A DNA stretch of 64,000 nucleotides from Arthrobacter sp. Soil764 (GCF_001428075.1 NZ_LMSI01000012.1:6507-70506), one strand, 5' to 3'. Positions 1-9,025 are shown, counted from the stretch's first letter. Notes: generated by a model not told the origin, from the sequence alone. Numbers and translations are program-made.

Positions 1-377
1 TCGACTTCGACACCACCCACACGCCACCGTCATTCAACTCCACCTCAGTGGTCTTAAACCCCGGATACAACACAGCACCCGTCACCACCACCGCCACCAC
101 AGCACCAAACGCAGTACCGGCGAGCCGGCGGGAGCGCAGAAATCCGCTGGCTTGTGACGTGCCTGCAGCAGATCAGGCGCAGCAGCACCCACACGCCACC
201 GTCATTCAACTCCACCTCAGTGGTCTTAAACCCCGGATACAACACAGCACCCGTCACCACCACCGCCACCACAGCACCAAACGCAGTACCGGCGAGCCGG
301 CGGGAGCGCAGAAATCCGCTGGCTTGTGACGTGCCTGCAGCAGGACTTTTAGGGCGCGCTTGTCCGCGACGGTTCAT
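1..377 (-). pseudogene. 5' end of a single-pass membrane protein gene (NDGGVWV-type), disrupted by tandem duplication; runs off left edge
   Basis: Reading leftward from an ATG at 377, the product starts with a basic stretch (MNRRGQARPKSP), then one hydrophobic segment (FGAVVAVVVTGAVLYP) and an extracytoplasmic start (FKTTEVELNDGGVWV). This resembles the N-terminus of actinobacterial membrane-anchored proteins with Ig/fn3-like extracellular domains; that family link is inferred from a short motif only. After GGVWV the frame enters a second copy of the same 158 bp, shifted by one base because the repeat period is 172. The copy nearer the edge continues in the right way (GGVWVVSKS) but has an in-frame TGA just upstream and no ATG, only internal GTG codons without a ribosome site. 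As sequenced, the gene is broken unless it re-initiates. An assembly error is possible. Confidence 0.6.
14..343. repeat. 158-bp perfect tandem duplication (14-171 and 186-343)
   Basis: Positions 14-171 and 186-343 are identical base for base, offset 172, separated by 14 bp (172-185). The repeat covers the codons for the membrane segment and the NDGGVWV region of the minus-strand gene. Because 172 is not divisible by three, the duplication changes the reading frame. Confidence 0.93.
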
Positions 378-418
378 GGCTGGAAATCCCCCAAATAATC
401 TCGGCGCTTTGCCGGCAG

Positions 419-438
419 CCGGGGTCACAGGACCCCGG
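419..438 (-). terminator. Hairpin between cyclase gene and the broken membrane-protein gene
   Basis: CCGGGGTC and GACCCCGG form a perfect 8-bp stem with a 4-base loop, about 80 bases after the adenylate cyclase stop codon on the minus strand. There is no clear T-tract, so it may be a terminator or a leader structure. Confidence 0.4.
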
Positions 439-520
439 GCACCACAACCATACCGCTATACACCAACAAGTGGACAAATTCGTTCGGACCGGCTGCGGCA
501 GCCCAGGCGTGGGCTGCCTG

Positions 521-1732
521 CTAGTCCAGGACCAGGCCCTTGCCGCGGCCGCGGGTGAGGCGGACGGGGTTGATTTCGCCGAAGCCGCGGACGTTTTCCG
601 GGGCCTGGGGAATCATGACGAACCGGTCGTCGTGCTCCAGGGCGGAGGCAGTCATCGAGTCCACCAACACAGTGCCGGGGTCGGCAAGGGTGGTCAGGCG
701 GGCCGCCAGGTTGACCGTGGGGCCGTAAATGTCGCCAAGCCGGGAGAGGATCCTGCCCCATACCATGGCCACCCGGGCTTCGGGAAGGATCTCGTCCTCG
801 GTGAAGGCCTCGGCCAGCGCCAGGGAAATCTCGGCACCGGCCGCCGGAGTTTCGGCGATGTAGAGGACTTCGTCGCCCACGGTCTTGACCAGCCGGCCGC
901 CGCCCACAGAGATGATTTCGGCGCACTTGTTTTCAAATCGCTGGACCAGCCGGGCCAGGGTCTTTTCGTTCATCCGGCGGGACAGGCTGGTGTAGGAGAC
1001 CAGGTCCGCGAAACCCACCGCACGGGCCAGGGGCAGCGGAGCGTCGTCCTCATCGCCCTCCCGGCCTTCCTCGCTGGCCTGCAGCCCTGCTTCGGCGCGC
1101 ACCGCCAGCCGCTGAACCCCGGCGTTGAGCTGGCGCCGCCAGGAGTACACCAGGACCTCTTCAAGGGCATCCACCAGCGCGGGAAGTTCGTTGACCAGGC
1201 GTTTGCGGGCCACGGCATCGGTGACGCCCTGCTCGTGGACCATGTCCTCCACCAGTGCTTCGATCTGCCAGACCACCATGCGGTCCGTCATTTGCCCGAT
1301 GGAGCGGGTCACCGAAATGGCAGCTTCTTCCGTCAGCTTTCCGGCCCGGACCAGATCCACCACAGTGGACAGGGCGGCCTGGTCGCGTTCGGTGAAGGCG
1401 ACGTCCTCGTCGCCGAAATTCGGGAATCCAAGGGCACGCCAGAGTTTGCGGGCAGAGAGGAGGGACAGTCCCGCGCCGGCAGCAACTTCACGACGGCGGA
1501 GCTTGCGTTCCCCGCCCAGGAGGCGGGCTTCGAGGGCCTTCATGGCCAGCCGCTCGGCGGACATGGCCCCGGTGGGCGGGTGCCGATCCACAGCCGGCGT
1601 GGCCGGGGCCGCGTCCGGTGTGGGCGCCGCGCCGCCGGCAGGGTTCAACCTGGCGGATGCATCGGCTGGTTCAAAGGCGGCAGTGGCAGGGGCGATGCTG
1701 TCAACGCGTTCCTGCTGGGCCTCATCGGTCAT
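521..1732 (-). CDS. Class III adenylate cyclase with N-terminal regulatory domain (Rv1264-like)
   Basis: Makes cyclic AMP from ATP in the cytoplasm. After a low-complexity first 55 residues comes a helical regulatory region (about 60-215, including EVAAGAGLSLLSARKLWRALGFP) like the autoinhibitory, pH-responsive domain of mycobacterial Rv1264. The catalytic domain (about 235-360) keeps the class III residues: metal-binding Asp243 (VGFADLVSYT) and Asp287 (GDEVLY), Lys283 and Asp334 for adenine recognition (GDIYG), and Asn341/Arg345 (VNLAAR). This fits an active adenylate, not guanylate, cyclase acting as a homodimer. I chose the ATG at 1732, which has AGAAGG 8 bases upstream; a GTG at 1741 is also possible. 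It overlaps the end of the PH-domain gene, so the two are likely translationally coupled. Confidence 0.9.
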   Translation of the reverse strand: MTDEAQQERVDSIAPATAAFEPADASARLNPAGGAAPTPDAAPATPAVDRHPPTGAMSAERLAMKALEARLLGGERKLRRREVAAGAGLSLLSARKLWRALGFPNFGDEDVAFTERDQAALSTVVDLVRAGKLTEEAAISVTRSIGQMTDRMVVWQIEALVEDMVHEQGVTDAVARKRLVNELPALVDALEEVLVYSWRRQLNAGVQRLAVRAEAGLQASEEGREGDEDDAPLPLARAVGFADLVSYTSLSRRMNEKTLARLVQRFENKCAEIISVGGGRLVKTVGDEVLYIAETPAAGAEISLALAEAFTEDEILPEARVAMVWGRILSRLGDIYGPTVNLAARLTTLADPGTVLVDSMTASALEHDDRFVMIPQAPENVRGFGEINPVRLTRGRGKGLVLD

Positions 1733-2336
1733 CCCGTCCACCTTCTCTCATGTCCTCCGGAAAAGCACCGGCGGGGTAATGCGTCGCGCCACCCGGCTGT
1801 GGCCCGCTGAAATCCGGGCTGTCATCCGGCAGTTCCCCGATGGCGTCGAGGATAAAGTCGCGGAACCTGGCAACCTCAGGCACGTCGCGAAAGATCACCA
1901 CGCCCTGGTGCCCGGCTTCCAAGGATATATTCCCCGAGCGCACCAATCGCTGCGGCAGGGATTCATGGACTGTCAGGTTACGCACCGATGCCAGGTTCAC
2001 CTGCTGGTCCCGCCTGTTGAGGAGTCCGTAACGGGCCACGATGCGCTGGCTGGTCAGTGTGTATCGGGTTCCCTGCCAGCGGAGGAGACGGGGCAGGCAA
2101 TAGGCCAGCCATACGGCCGCGGCGGCGGCCACACATGCGGTGACAAGCCACGGCGTCCACTGGCGGCCAAGGGCAGGCGCCAAACGGGTTGCCCCGCCGC
2201 GGATGATCCAGGCACTTGCGTAGGCCGCCAATGCCGGCGCCAGCACGAAGGCCACCGCTGCCCCGGCCAGTTTCCTGCTGGGCTGGGGGCGGGTCGTGAC
2301 GATGACCTGCTCCCCGGGAAGGAGGGTTCTACGCAT
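1722..2336 (-). CDS. PH-domain membrane protein (bacterial PH, Rv3278c-like)
   Basis: A 204-residue protein with two hydrophobic segments (about 24-45 and 64-85), then a bacterial pleckstrin-homology domain with the usual motif TLTSQRIVARYGLLNRRDQQ and a beta-rich stretch to about residue 170. The function of this family is not established; it probably acts at the membrane. Its start codon overlaps the end of birA by 8 bases, and its end overlaps the cyclase start, so birA, this gene and the cyclase look like one transcription unit. In mycobacteria a similar protein (Rv3278c) also sits beside birA and the acyl-CoA carboxylase genes. Confidence 0.85.
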   Translation of the reverse strand: MRRTLLPGEQVIVTTRPQPSRKLAGAAVAFVLAPALAAYASAWIIRGGATRLAPALGRQWTPWLVTACVAAAAAVWLAYCLPRLLRWQGTRYTLTSQRIVARYGLLNRRDQQVNLASVRNLTVHESLPQRLVRSGNISLEAGHQGVVIFRDVPEVARFRDFILDAIGELPDDSPDFSGPQPGGATHYPAGAFPEDMREGGRDDR

Positions 2337-3237
2337 AACCGCCTTGGTTGGGCGCGTCCGGTGCCGTCCAGGGCCGCAGGTGAACCACGTCTCCGGCGGT
2401 CACCACGTGCTCCCGCGCGTCACGGTCCACCACCAGCAGGGAGCCGTAGTCATCCAGGCGGGACGCGTGTCCGATGATTTCGTGGTCGCCGGGCAGCTGC
2501 GCGCGCACCTGCTTGCCCAAGGTGACCATCACGGCTTCCACCCTCTTGTGCAGGGACGGACCACCCGCCATTCCTGCCGCGGGGTCGCCGTCGGCGTTGC
2601 AGAAACTGCGGTACAGGACAGCAAAGTTGGTCAGGTAGCTCTTGAGCAGCGCCGTGCGGTCGGTGGTACGGGCACCTTCCAGGGCCACGGAGGTGGCGGT
2701 GGGAACCGGAAGTTCGCTTTCGCGCAGGGTGACGTTCAGGCCGGTCCCCAGGATGACCGGGGGCACATTGCCGTCGACCATGGGGCCCAGCTGGGCCAGG
2801 ATGCCGGCGATTTTCCTGCCGCGGACCAGGACGTCGTTGGGCCACTTGAGTTCGGCCGGGATGCCGGCAGTCTCCAGGAGGGTTTCACGCAGCGCCAGGG
2901 CTGCGATCAGGGACAACCAGGAGTAGCTCTGCGTGGGCAGGGGCCGCCCCTCGGCGTTGACTGGACGCAGCACCACGGATACTGACACCGAGCTCAGCGG
3001 CGGAGCTTCCCACCGCCGGTCCAGCCGTCCCCTGGCTGCGGTCTGGTACTCGGCAGTGAGAACGGAGAGGTCCGGCCATGCCGACGGTTCCACGGTGACA
3101 CCGCGCAGGAGGTCCGCATTGGTGGAGCCGGTGGAGTCCACGACATCGATCCGCGGTATTCCGGTGGCAGCGAGGAAACGCTGGTCGGCCAGGTCGCCTC
3201 GGTTCAGGGGGGTGCCCGGTGCGTGTGCGTCGTCCAT
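2329..3237 (-). CDS. birA: Biotin-[acetyl-CoA-carboxylase] ligase
   Basis: Attaches biotin to the carrier lysine of acyl-CoA carboxylase, whose alpha subunit is encoded at 15420. Diagnostic motifs are STGSTN (residues 36-41), the biotinyl-AMP loop AARGRLDRRW (67-76) and LKWPNDVLVRGRKIAGIL with the catalytic lysine, followed by the SH3-like C-terminal domain. No N-terminal DNA-binding helix-turn-helix is visible, so this is a group I ligase that does not itself repress biotin genes. The start is set at the ATG at 3237 because TAGGAT lies exactly six bases upstream, a leaderless arrangement; a TTG two codons earlier is less likely. It is beside the carboxylase genes, as in mycobacteria. Confidence 0.95.
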   Translation of the reverse strand: MDDAHAPGTPLNRGDLADQRFLAATGIPRIDVVDSTGSTNADLLRGVTVEPSAWPDLSVLTAEYQTAARGRLDRRWEAPPLSSVSVSVVLRPVNAEGRPLPTQSYSWLSLIAALALRETLLETAGIPAELKWPNDVLVRGRKIAGILAQLGPMVDGNVPPVILGTGLNVTLRESELPVPTATSVALEGARTTDRTALLKSYLTNFAVLYRSFCNADGDPAAGMAGGPSLHKRVEAVMVTLGKQVRAQLPGDHEIIGHASRLDDYGSLLVVDRDAREHVVTAGDVVHLRPWTAPDAPNQGGYA

Positions 3238-3243
3238 ATCCAA

Positions 3244-3249
3244 ATCCTA
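3244..3249 (-). promoter_or_regulatory. Leaderless -10 box of birA
   Basis: TAGGAT on the minus strand, with six bases (3238-3243) before the ATG at 3237, so transcription should begin at the start codon. Confidence 0.6.
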
Positions 3250-3335
3250 CCGAGCCCGGCCAGTCCCACCGAGCCGGTCACTGCCCAGCCCGTCACTGCA
3301 CGAACTGGACAGTCCGGTCACGGCAGGAGATGCGG

Positions 3336-4223
3336 CTAAAGGAAGATGTCGGGAACCAGCTGGTCTTCGGGTGCTCCCAGGCTGTAGGGGCGGAAATCGT
3401 TGACTCCCGCTGCCGCCAGCACCTGCTCGTCGGTGTAGAAATTGCCCGACGCCGGGTTCCCGGTGGACAGGTTGCCGCCGGTGAGGATGGCGTGCGCTGC
3501 GTCCGCCATGATCTGCGGGCCGCGGGCGGCCAGCACCATAGTTTCGCCGTGCGGCATGTTGCGGATGGCGGCGGTGTCGATGAGGGTGCATGGCCACAGG
3601 GAGTTGACCCTGATGCCGTCAGCCTTCAGTTCCTCCGCAAGCCCCAAGGTGGTCAGGCTCATCCCGTATTTGGCCATGGTGTAGGCAAGGTGCTTTCCCG
3701 CCCAGGAGGGGTGGAGGTTCAGCGGCGGTGACAGCGTAAGGATGTGCCCCTGTTCCGATTTCCGCAGTGCCGGGAGCGCCAGTTTGGACAACAGGAAGGA
3801 GCCGCGGACGTTGATGTCCTGCATCAGGTCGTACTTCTTCATGTCCACGGCGTCCGTGGTGGAGAGGTCGATGGCGGAGGCATTGTTAATGACGACGTCG
3901 ATGCCGCCGAACCGTTCAACAGCTGCGGCCACGGCGCCCGCCACGTCTTCATCCCGGCGCACATCGCCCACCAGCGGCAGCGCCTGGCCGCCCGCCTGCA
4001 CCAGTTCCTCGGCCGCCGTAAACACGGTGCCGGCGAGTTTGGGGTGTGGCTCGCCTGTCTTGGCCAGGAGCACGATATTGGCGCCGTCCCGGGCCGCCCT
4101 TGTGGCTATGGCCAGCCCGATCCCGCGGCTGCCGCCGGAGATCAGGATGGTCCTGCCCGCCAGGGAACCTGCTGCCCGGTAGGGGCTTTCAGGGGCATGC
4201 ACAGCATCATCGCTAGAAGTCAT
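3336..4223 (-). CDS. Short-chain dehydrogenase/reductase (HSDL2-like SDR)
   Basis: An NAD(P)-dependent oxidoreductase of unknown substrate. The Rossmann motif is SGGSRGIG, followed by NNAS and the catalytic triad region around YTMAKYG (Tyr and Lys), and the C-terminal part resembles the human HSDL2 group of SDRs. The length of 295 residues suits the family. I chose the ATG at 4223: TACAGT lies exactly six bases upstream, the leaderless pattern, while the TTG six codons earlier overlaps that box. It lies upstream of birA on the same strand with a gap of about 100 bases, and is divergent from the carboxylase beta-subunit gene. A link to acyl-CoA metabolism is plausible only from position. Confidence 0.85.
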   Translation of the reverse strand: MTSSDDAVHAPESPYRAAGSLAGRTILISGGSRGIGLAIATRAARDGANIVLLAKTGEPHPKLAGTVFTAAEELVQAGGQALPLVGDVRRDEDVAGAVAAAVERFGGIDVVINNASAIDLSTTDAVDMKKYDLMQDINVRGSFLLSKLALPALRKSEQGHILTLSPPLNLHPSWAGKHLAYTMAKYGMSLTTLGLAEELKADGIRVNSLWPCTLIDTAAIRNMPHGETMVLAARGPQIMADAAHAILTGGNLSTGNPASGNFYTDEQVLAAAGVNDFRPYSLGAPEDQLVPDIFL

Positions 4224-4229
4224 GGGAAC

Positions 4230-4250
4230 ACTGTAACCCAACTAAGTTAC
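4230..4250 (-). promoter_or_regulatory. Leaderless -10 box of the SDR gene with an overlapping inverted repeat
   Basis: TACAGT (4230-4235, minus strand) sits six bases from the ATG at 4223. It overlaps the repeat GTAAC (4233-4237) and GTTAC (4246-4250), which could be an operator. Confidence 0.5.
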
Positions 4251-4292
4251 CGGTGAGTAACATTGGAGTGGTGCTGGTGGAAACTTAGAAAA

Positions 4293-4309
4293 TTGTAGGT
4301 TCCCTACAG
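4293..4309. promoter_or_regulatory. 17-bp palindrome shared with accA promoter: candidate acyl-CoA carboxylase operator
   Basis: TTGTAG-GTTCC-CTACAG. It matches the site before accA (15312-15328, TTGTAG-CTTCC-CTACAA) at 15 of 17 positions. It lies between the divergent SDR and accD genes, about 130 bases before accD. Confidence 0.65.
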
Positions 4310-4438
4310 CTGTGGGGGCCTAAAGCGTCACTAGACTTGCCAGCAGGGTTGGTCTTTTGTGTGGATGCTACTTAATGCTCCGGACAACACAGGCCGCCAG
4401 CCAACAGAACTGACCTGCTACAGAGCCGGAGACACTTG

Positions 4439-6022
4439 ATGAGCCACGATCTGACAACGACTGCGGGAAAGATTGCCGATTTCCGCGACCGCCAGGCGCG
4501 CGCCGAACAGCCCTCCGGCCTTGAAGCCATCGAAAAGCAGCACGCACGCGGTAAGAACACGGCCCGTGAACGCATTGCCCTGCTGCTGGACGAAGACTCA
4601 TTTGTTGAATTCGACGCCCTCGCCGTGCACCGCTCCACCGCCTTCGGCATGGAGAAGAAGAAGCCCCTGGGTGACGGCCTGGTGTCCGGCTACGGCACCG
4701 TCGACGGCCGCCTGGTGGCGGTCTACAGCCAGGACTTCACCGTCTACGGCGGCTCGCTGAGCCAGGTCAACGGCGAAAAAATCGTCAAGGTCCAGGAGTT
4801 CGCCCTCCGCAACGGCTGCCCCGTGGTCGGAATTTTGGACGGCGGCGGCGCCCGCATCCAGGAAGGCGTGGCCTCCCTGGCCATGTTCGCGGACATCTTC
4901 CGCAACAACGTCCACGCCAGCGGCGTGGTGCCGCAGATCTCCCTGATCATGGGCCCGTCCGCCGGCGGCGCCGCCTACTCCCCCGCCCTTACCGACTACG
5001 TGGTGATGGTGGACAAGACCTCGCACATGTTCATCACCGGCCCCGACGTCATCAAGACGGTTACCGGCGAGGACGTGGACATGGAGACCCTGGGCGGTGC
5101 CCGGCAGCACAACGCCAACACCGGAACCTCCGCCTACCTGGCCTCGGATGAAACCGATGCCATCGAGTTCGTGCGCGAACTGCTGGACTTCCTGCCCTCC
5201 AACAACCTTTCCGAAGCACCGGTGCTGGGGCACCAGCAGGAGTTGGAGGTCGACGACGACGACCTCGCCCTGGACACGCTGGTCCCGGATTCGGCCAACC
5301 AGCCCTACGACATGCGCGCCGTCGTCGAACAGATCGTGGACGACGGGCACTTCCTGGAGATGCAGGCCCTCTACGCCCCCAACGTAATGATCGGCTACGG
5401 CCGGGTGGAGGGCCACACCGTGGGCATCGTGGCCAACCAGCCGCTGCAGTTCGCCGGCACCCTGGACATCGCCGCGTCGGAGAAGGCAGCCCGGTTCGTG
5501 CGGCACTGCGACGCCTTCAACATTCCCATCATTACGCTGGTGGACGTGCCAGGGTTCCTCCCCGGGAAGGACCAGGAGTTCCAGGGCATCATCCGCCGCG
5601 GCGCCAAGCTCCTCTACGCATACGCCGAGGCCACCGTCCCCAAGCTCACCGTCATCACCCGCAAGGCCTACGGCGGCGCTTACATCGTGATGGGCTCCAA
5701 GAAGCTCGGCGCCGACCTGAACCTCGCATGGCCCACCGCCCAGATCGGCGTCATGGGCGCGCAGGGCGCGGTGAACATCCTCTACCGGCGCGACCTCGCC
5801 GCCGTCGCGCAGGACGGCGGGGACGTTGAGGCGCGCCGCGCCGAAGTAATCCGCCAGTACGAGGAAGAACTCCTCAACCCCTACCAGGCAGCTGAGCTGG
5901 GTTACGTGGACGCTGTCATCGCCCCCTCCGACACGCGCATCCAGATCATCAAGGGACTGCGGGCCCTCCGCGACAAGCGCGCCAGCCTCCCCGCCAAGAA
6001 GCATGGAAACATCCCGCTGTGA
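4439..6022 (+). CDS. accD: Acyl-CoA carboxylase beta subunit (acetyl/propionyl-CoA carboxyltransferase)
   Basis: Transfers the carboxyl group from carboxybiotin to acetyl- or propionyl-CoA to make malonyl- or methylmalonyl-CoA for fatty acid synthesis. The protein (527 residues, normal for AccD5/PccB) has two crotonase-like halves. The oxyanion-hole glycines appear as [20 protein letters not shown] in the first half and the motif [18 protein letters not shown] in the second. The ATG at 4439 has CGGAG upstream; a TTG immediately before it would add one residue. The stop overlaps the start of accE by four bases. The biotin carboxylase partner is encoded at 15420, and the shared palindrome in both promoters suggests common control. 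Confidence 0.95.
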   Translation: MSHDLTTTAGKIADFRDRQARAEQPSGLEAIEKQHARGKNTARERIALLLDEDSFVEFDALAVHRSTAFGMEKKKPLGDGLVSGYGTVDGRLVAVYSQDFTVYGGSLSQVNGEKIVKVQEFALRNGCPVVGILDGGGARIQEGVASLAMFADIFRNNVHASGVVPQISLIMGPSAGGAAYSPALTDYVVMVDKTSHMFITGPDVIKTVTGEDVDMETLGGARQHNANTGTSAYLASDETDAIEFVRELLDFLPSNNLSEAPVLGHQQELEVDDDDLALDTLVPDSANQPYDMRAVVEQIVDDGHFLEMQALYAPNVMIGYGRVEGHTVGIVANQPLQFAGTLDIAASEKAARFVRHCDAFNIPIITLVDVPGFLPGKDQEFQGIIRRGAKLLYAYAEATVPKLTVITRKAYGGAYIVMGSKKLGADLNLAWPTAQIGVMGAQGAVNILYRRDLAAVAQDGGDVEARRAEVIRQYEEELLNPYQAAELGYVDAVIAPSDTRIQIIKGLRALRDKRASLPAKKHGNIPL

Positions 6023-6270
6023 CCGCCGCACACGATCCCGAGGCGGGGGGAGTTGAAACTTCCGAAGCCCAGGCCGCTCCCCTGCTCTCTGTTGTCAAGG
6101 GACAGCCGAACGCCGAGGAACTCGCCGCGCTGACCGCCGTCGTCCTTTCCCTCGGCGGCGCGGAACCGGCGCGCGCGAACAAACCGTCGGTGCGGCACTG
6201 GGTGCGCCGGCAGCAGCTCAAGCTGGACCCCACGCCCGGTCCCGGCGCCTGGAAACGAAGCCGCGGCTGA
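6019..6270 (+). CDS. accE: Acyl-CoA carboxylase epsilon subunit
   Basis: A small (83-residue) protein that in actinobacteria joins the alpha and beta subunits and raises carboxylase activity. The conserved core is visible as [18 protein letters not shown], and the C-terminal part ends with a W-rich basic motif (VRHWVRR...GAWKRS). The GTG start overlaps the accD stop (GTGA), so it is translationally coupled. This is typical of AccE/PccE, which always follows the beta subunit gene. Confidence 0.93.
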   Translation: MTAAHDPEAGGVETSEAQAAPLLSVVKGQPNAEELAALTAVVLSLGGAEPARANKPSVRHWVRRQQLKLDPTPGPGAWKRSRG

Positions 6271-6272
6271 TC

Positions 6273-6326
6273 CCCACCGCCTCCCAAATCTCGCTTCGCT
6301 CGACTTGGGTCCCTCGGCGGCGTGGG
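6273..6326 (+). terminator. Long imperfect hairpin after accDE
   Basis: The outer arms CCCACCGCC and GGCGGCGTGGG enclose a second stem, CCCAAATC and GACTTGGG. It is placed three bases after the accE stop and ends before the next promoter, so it is probably the terminator of the accD-accE unit. Confidence 0.5.
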
Positions 6327-6353
6327 CCCAAGCTTTCACACGGTCCGGGCGAT

Positions 6354-6359
6354 TAGTCT
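6354..6359 (+). promoter_or_regulatory. Leaderless -10 box of the DUF885 gene
   Basis: TAGTCT, exactly six bases before the GTG start at 6366. Confidence 0.6.
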
Positions 6360-6365
6360 CGTGAT

Positions 6366-8051
6366 GTGACTACAGACACTGCACCCGCCGCGCGCCCACA
6401 TACCCGGATCGACGCCGTCGCGGACAACTACACGGACACCCTGATCAGGCTCAATCCGACGTTCGCCACCACCCTCGGCCTGCCCGGACATGAGACGGAG
6501 TACCAGGACTTCTCCCCTGCCGGCATCGCCGGATTCGCAGAGGCGGCACGGGAAGCCCTGGCTGCCCTGGAGGGCCTGGAACCGGAAGACGACGTGGACA
6601 CCGTCACCCTGGACGCCATGCGGGAACGGCTGGGCCTCCAGCTGCTGATCCATGCCTCCGGCTGGGAATACGCGGACCTGAACAACATCGCCTCCCCAGC
6701 CCAGGACATCAGGGCCATCTTCGACCTCATGCCCACGGATACCGAACAGGACTGGGAGCACATCGCCGGGCGCGCCCACAACGTGCCCGCTGCCATCAGC
6801 GGCTACATCGAGTCCCTCCGCATGGCCAGGGACTCCGGCAGGGTGGCCGCCGCCCGCCAGGTGCGGATCGTCATCGAGCAGGTGGCCAGGTACGCCGCTC
6901 CGGACGGCTTCTTCGCCAAGCTCGCCGCGGAGGCCGCCACCGCCGGCGGGCCGCTTCCCACTGCCCTGCAGGACAGGCTCGACGCCGGCGCTGACGCCGC
7001 CCGGGGTGCCTACACGCGGCTGGCGGAATTCCTGCGCACCGAACTGCTCCCCGCCGCGCCCGAGAAGGACGCCGTGGGCAGGGCCCGCTACGCGCTGGCT
7101 TCCCGGTCCTTCCTGGGTGCGGAAGTGGACCTGGAAGAAACGTACGCGTGGGGTGTCGAAGAACTGGACCGGCTCATCGCCGAACAGGAACGCGTTGCCG
7201 GCAGCATCAAGGCAGGCGCCACGATCGCCGAGGCCAAGGAGATCCTCAACATCGATCCGGCACGCCAACTCAAAGGCACCGAGGCGCTCCGCGCATGGAT
7301 GCAGGACCTTTCCGACAAAGCCGTTGCCGAACTCGCCGGGGTGCACTTCGACATCCCCGACATCATGAAGAAACTCGAATGCCGGATCGCCCCCACCGAC
7401 GAGGGCGGCATCTACTACACCGGCCCGTCCGACGACTTCAGCCGCCCCGGCCGGATGTGGTGGTCCGTGCCCGCCGGCGAGGACACCTTCACCACCTGGG
7501 CCGAAACCACCACCGTCTACCACGAGGGCGTTCCCGGCCACCACCTCCAGGTGGCCACCGCTACCTACCGCCGGGAACTGCTGAATAAATGGCGCCGGAA
7601 CGTCTGCTGGACCTCCGGCCACGGCGAAGGCTGGGCACTCTACGCGGAGAAGCTCATGCAGGAACTGGGCTACCTCAACGATCCCGGCGACCACATGGGC
7701 ATGCTGGACATGCAGCGCATGCGTGCCGCCCGCGTGGTCTTCGACATCGGCGTGCACCTCGAACTCGAGATGCCCCCGCGCTGGGGAACCGGCACCTGGA
7801 CCGCCGACAAGGGCTACGCCTTCCTCAAGGAAAACCTCCCCATCAGCGAAGGCCAGCTCAACTTCGAGTTCACCCGTTACCTCGGCTGGCCCGGCCAGGC
7901 ACCCTCCTACAAAGTGGGCCAGCGCCTCTGGGAACAGATCCGCGCCGAACTCGAAGCCCGGCCCGGGTTCGACCTCAAGGAGTTCCACACCAAGGCCCTC
8001 AACATCGGTTCCGTGGGACTGGATACCCTCCGCCGGGCGCTGCTCACGTAG
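6366..8051 (+). CDS. DUF885 family protein, probable zinc-dependent carboxypeptidase-like enzyme
   Basis: A 561-residue cytoplasmic protein with no signal peptide. DUF885 proteins are mostly helical and related to M32-type metallopeptidases. The metal-binding signature is visible as HEGVPGHHLQ (residues 386-395), followed by the conserved SGHGEGWALYAEKLMQELG, where the Glu residue should be the third zinc ligand. This supports a metallopeptidase fold, but the substrate is unknown. The gene starts at GTG with no ribosome site and a TAGTCT box six bases upstream, so it is likely leaderless and transcribed alone. Confidence 0.85.
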   Translation: MTTDTAPAARPHTRIDAVADNYTDTLIRLNPTFATTLGLPGHETEYQDFSPAGIAGFAEAAREALAALEGLEPEDDVDTVTLDAMRERLGLQLLIHASGWEYADLNNIASPAQDIRAIFDLMPTDTEQDWEHIAGRAHNVPAAISGYIESLRMARDSGRVAAARQVRIVIEQVARYAAPDGFFAKLAAEAATAGGPLPTALQDRLDAGADAARGAYTRLAEFLRTELLPAAPEKDAVGRARYALASRSFLGAEVDLEETYAWGVEELDRLIAEQERVAGSIKAGATIAEAKEILNIDPARQLKGTEALRAWMQDLSDKAVAELAGVHFDIPDIMKKLECRIAPTDEGGIYYTGPSDDFSRPGRMWWSVPAGEDTFTTWAETTTVYHEGVPGHHLQVATATYRRELLNKWRRNVCWTSGHGEGWALYAEKLMQELGYLNDPGDHMGMLDMQRMRAARVVFDIGVHLELEMPPRWGTGTWTADKGYAFLKENLPISEGQLNFEFTRYLGWPGQAPSYKVGQRLWEQIRAELEARPGFDLKEFHTKALNIGSVGLDTLRRALLT

Positions 8052-8173
8052 CCCGCCCACTTCCCGGCCGGGGTCCTCCCCCATCACGTGGTGGACGTCG
8101 GGCAGTGTAATCAATAAGCTTGCTTACTAAATTGCGCTGTGCTGCGAATTGCCAAATGAACAGGGAGACCGCA

Positions 8174-9025
8174 TTGTCTGACTTCCAAGGGACACCGGCC
8201 GGGACGGGAGTCCGGGGTGAACTGCGCCAGGACACGTCCGTAGGAGGCAAGGACCTTACCCGATGGGACAGCCGAACGGGCCGGGGCCTGGTAGGAGCGG
8301 TCCACCGCATCAGCCAGGTGCTGGGCCCGCACGGCGCACTGATCCTGACCCTGCTGGTGGGTGCAGTCATTTCCGCTGCCCTGACCGCCGCCTTCAGTGA
8401 GGTCTATGAGGCAGTGGTGGCGGCCGACGGGGTGGCGGGACTGGACCATCCGGTTTTGGCGGCCAGCAAGGACCTCCGCACCCCCGCGCTGGATCTGGTT
8501 GTCACCGCCTTCACGGATGTGGGCGGGACTATCGGCATGCCGGTCCTGGCCATCATCATCATGGCGGTTCTCGCCTTCCGCCGCCGCTCCTGGACTCCGG
8601 TCATCCTGATCATCACGGCAGGCCTGGGATCGCTGCTGATGACCATTGCCGGCAAGCGCCTGGTGGGACGCACCCGTCCGGACCTGAGCGACGCCGTGCC
8701 GCCCTACGAACACTCTGCCTCTTTCCCCAGTGGACATTCGCTGAACGCGGTAGTGATTGCAGGCATCGTGGCCTACCTCGTCATCCTGCGGCTTCATTCG
8801 AAGCGGGCCCGCATCCTCACAGGGGCAGCAGCAGCCCTTTTCGCCGTGGCGATTGGCCTGAGCAGAGTCTTCCTGGGCCACCATTGGCTCACGGACGTCC
8901 TGGCCGCCTGGGCCCTGGGTGCCGCCTGGCTGGCGGTCGTGATTACTGCCCACCGCCTGTATCTGACGGTGCGGAAACACCACGCCTCGCGAGATATTAA
9001 GCACACGACGCCTGGGAATAAGTAA
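8174..9025 (+). CDS. PAP2-superfamily membrane phosphatase
   Basis: An integral membrane phosphatase of the phosphatidic acid phosphatase type 2 family, possibly acting on undecaprenyl-pyrophosphate or phosphatidate. All three family motifs are present: KRLVGRTRP (residues 161-169), PSGH (185-188) and SRVFLGHHWLTD with the catalytic His near 236. Five or six hydrophobic helices surround them. I chose the TTG at 8174 because GGGAG lies 6 bases upstream; an ATG at 8156 and a TTG at 8120 are in frame but lack a good site. The gene stands alone between the DUF885 gene and the symporter gene. Confidence 0.87.
   Translation: MSDFQGTPAGTGVRGELRQDTSVGGKDLTRWDSRTGRGLVGAVHRISQVLGPHGALILTLLVGAVISAALTAAFSEVYEAVVAADGVAGLDHPVLAASKDLRTPALDLVVTAFTDVGGTIGMPVLAIIIMAVLAFRRRSWTPVILIITAGLGSLLMTIAGKRLVGRTRPDLSDAVPPYEHSASFPSGHSLNAVVIAGIVAYLVILRLHSKRARILTGAAAALFAVAIGLSRVFLGHHWLTDVLAAWALGAAWLAVVITAHRLYLTVRKHHASRDIKHTTPGNK

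Noticed and set aside
14..343. CRISPR-like or insertion-sequence repeat
   Set aside because: Only two copies, 158 bp each, within a coding region; no transposase, terminal inverted repeats or spacer pattern.
4598..6031. Long minus-strand frame (477 codons) opposite accD
   Set aside because: It is the antisense shadow of a highly conserved carboxylase gene; composition is His/Gly/Val-rich with no domain, typical of GC-rich antisense frames.
6273..6326. A second copy of the 61.5-kb inverted-repeat element
   Set aside because: Both form hairpins, but the sequences do not match; this one fits a terminator after accE.
6336..8114. Minus-strand frame of 592 codons over the DUF885 gene
   Set aside because: The plus-strand product has a clear HEGVPGHH metal motif; the antisense product has no recognisable features.
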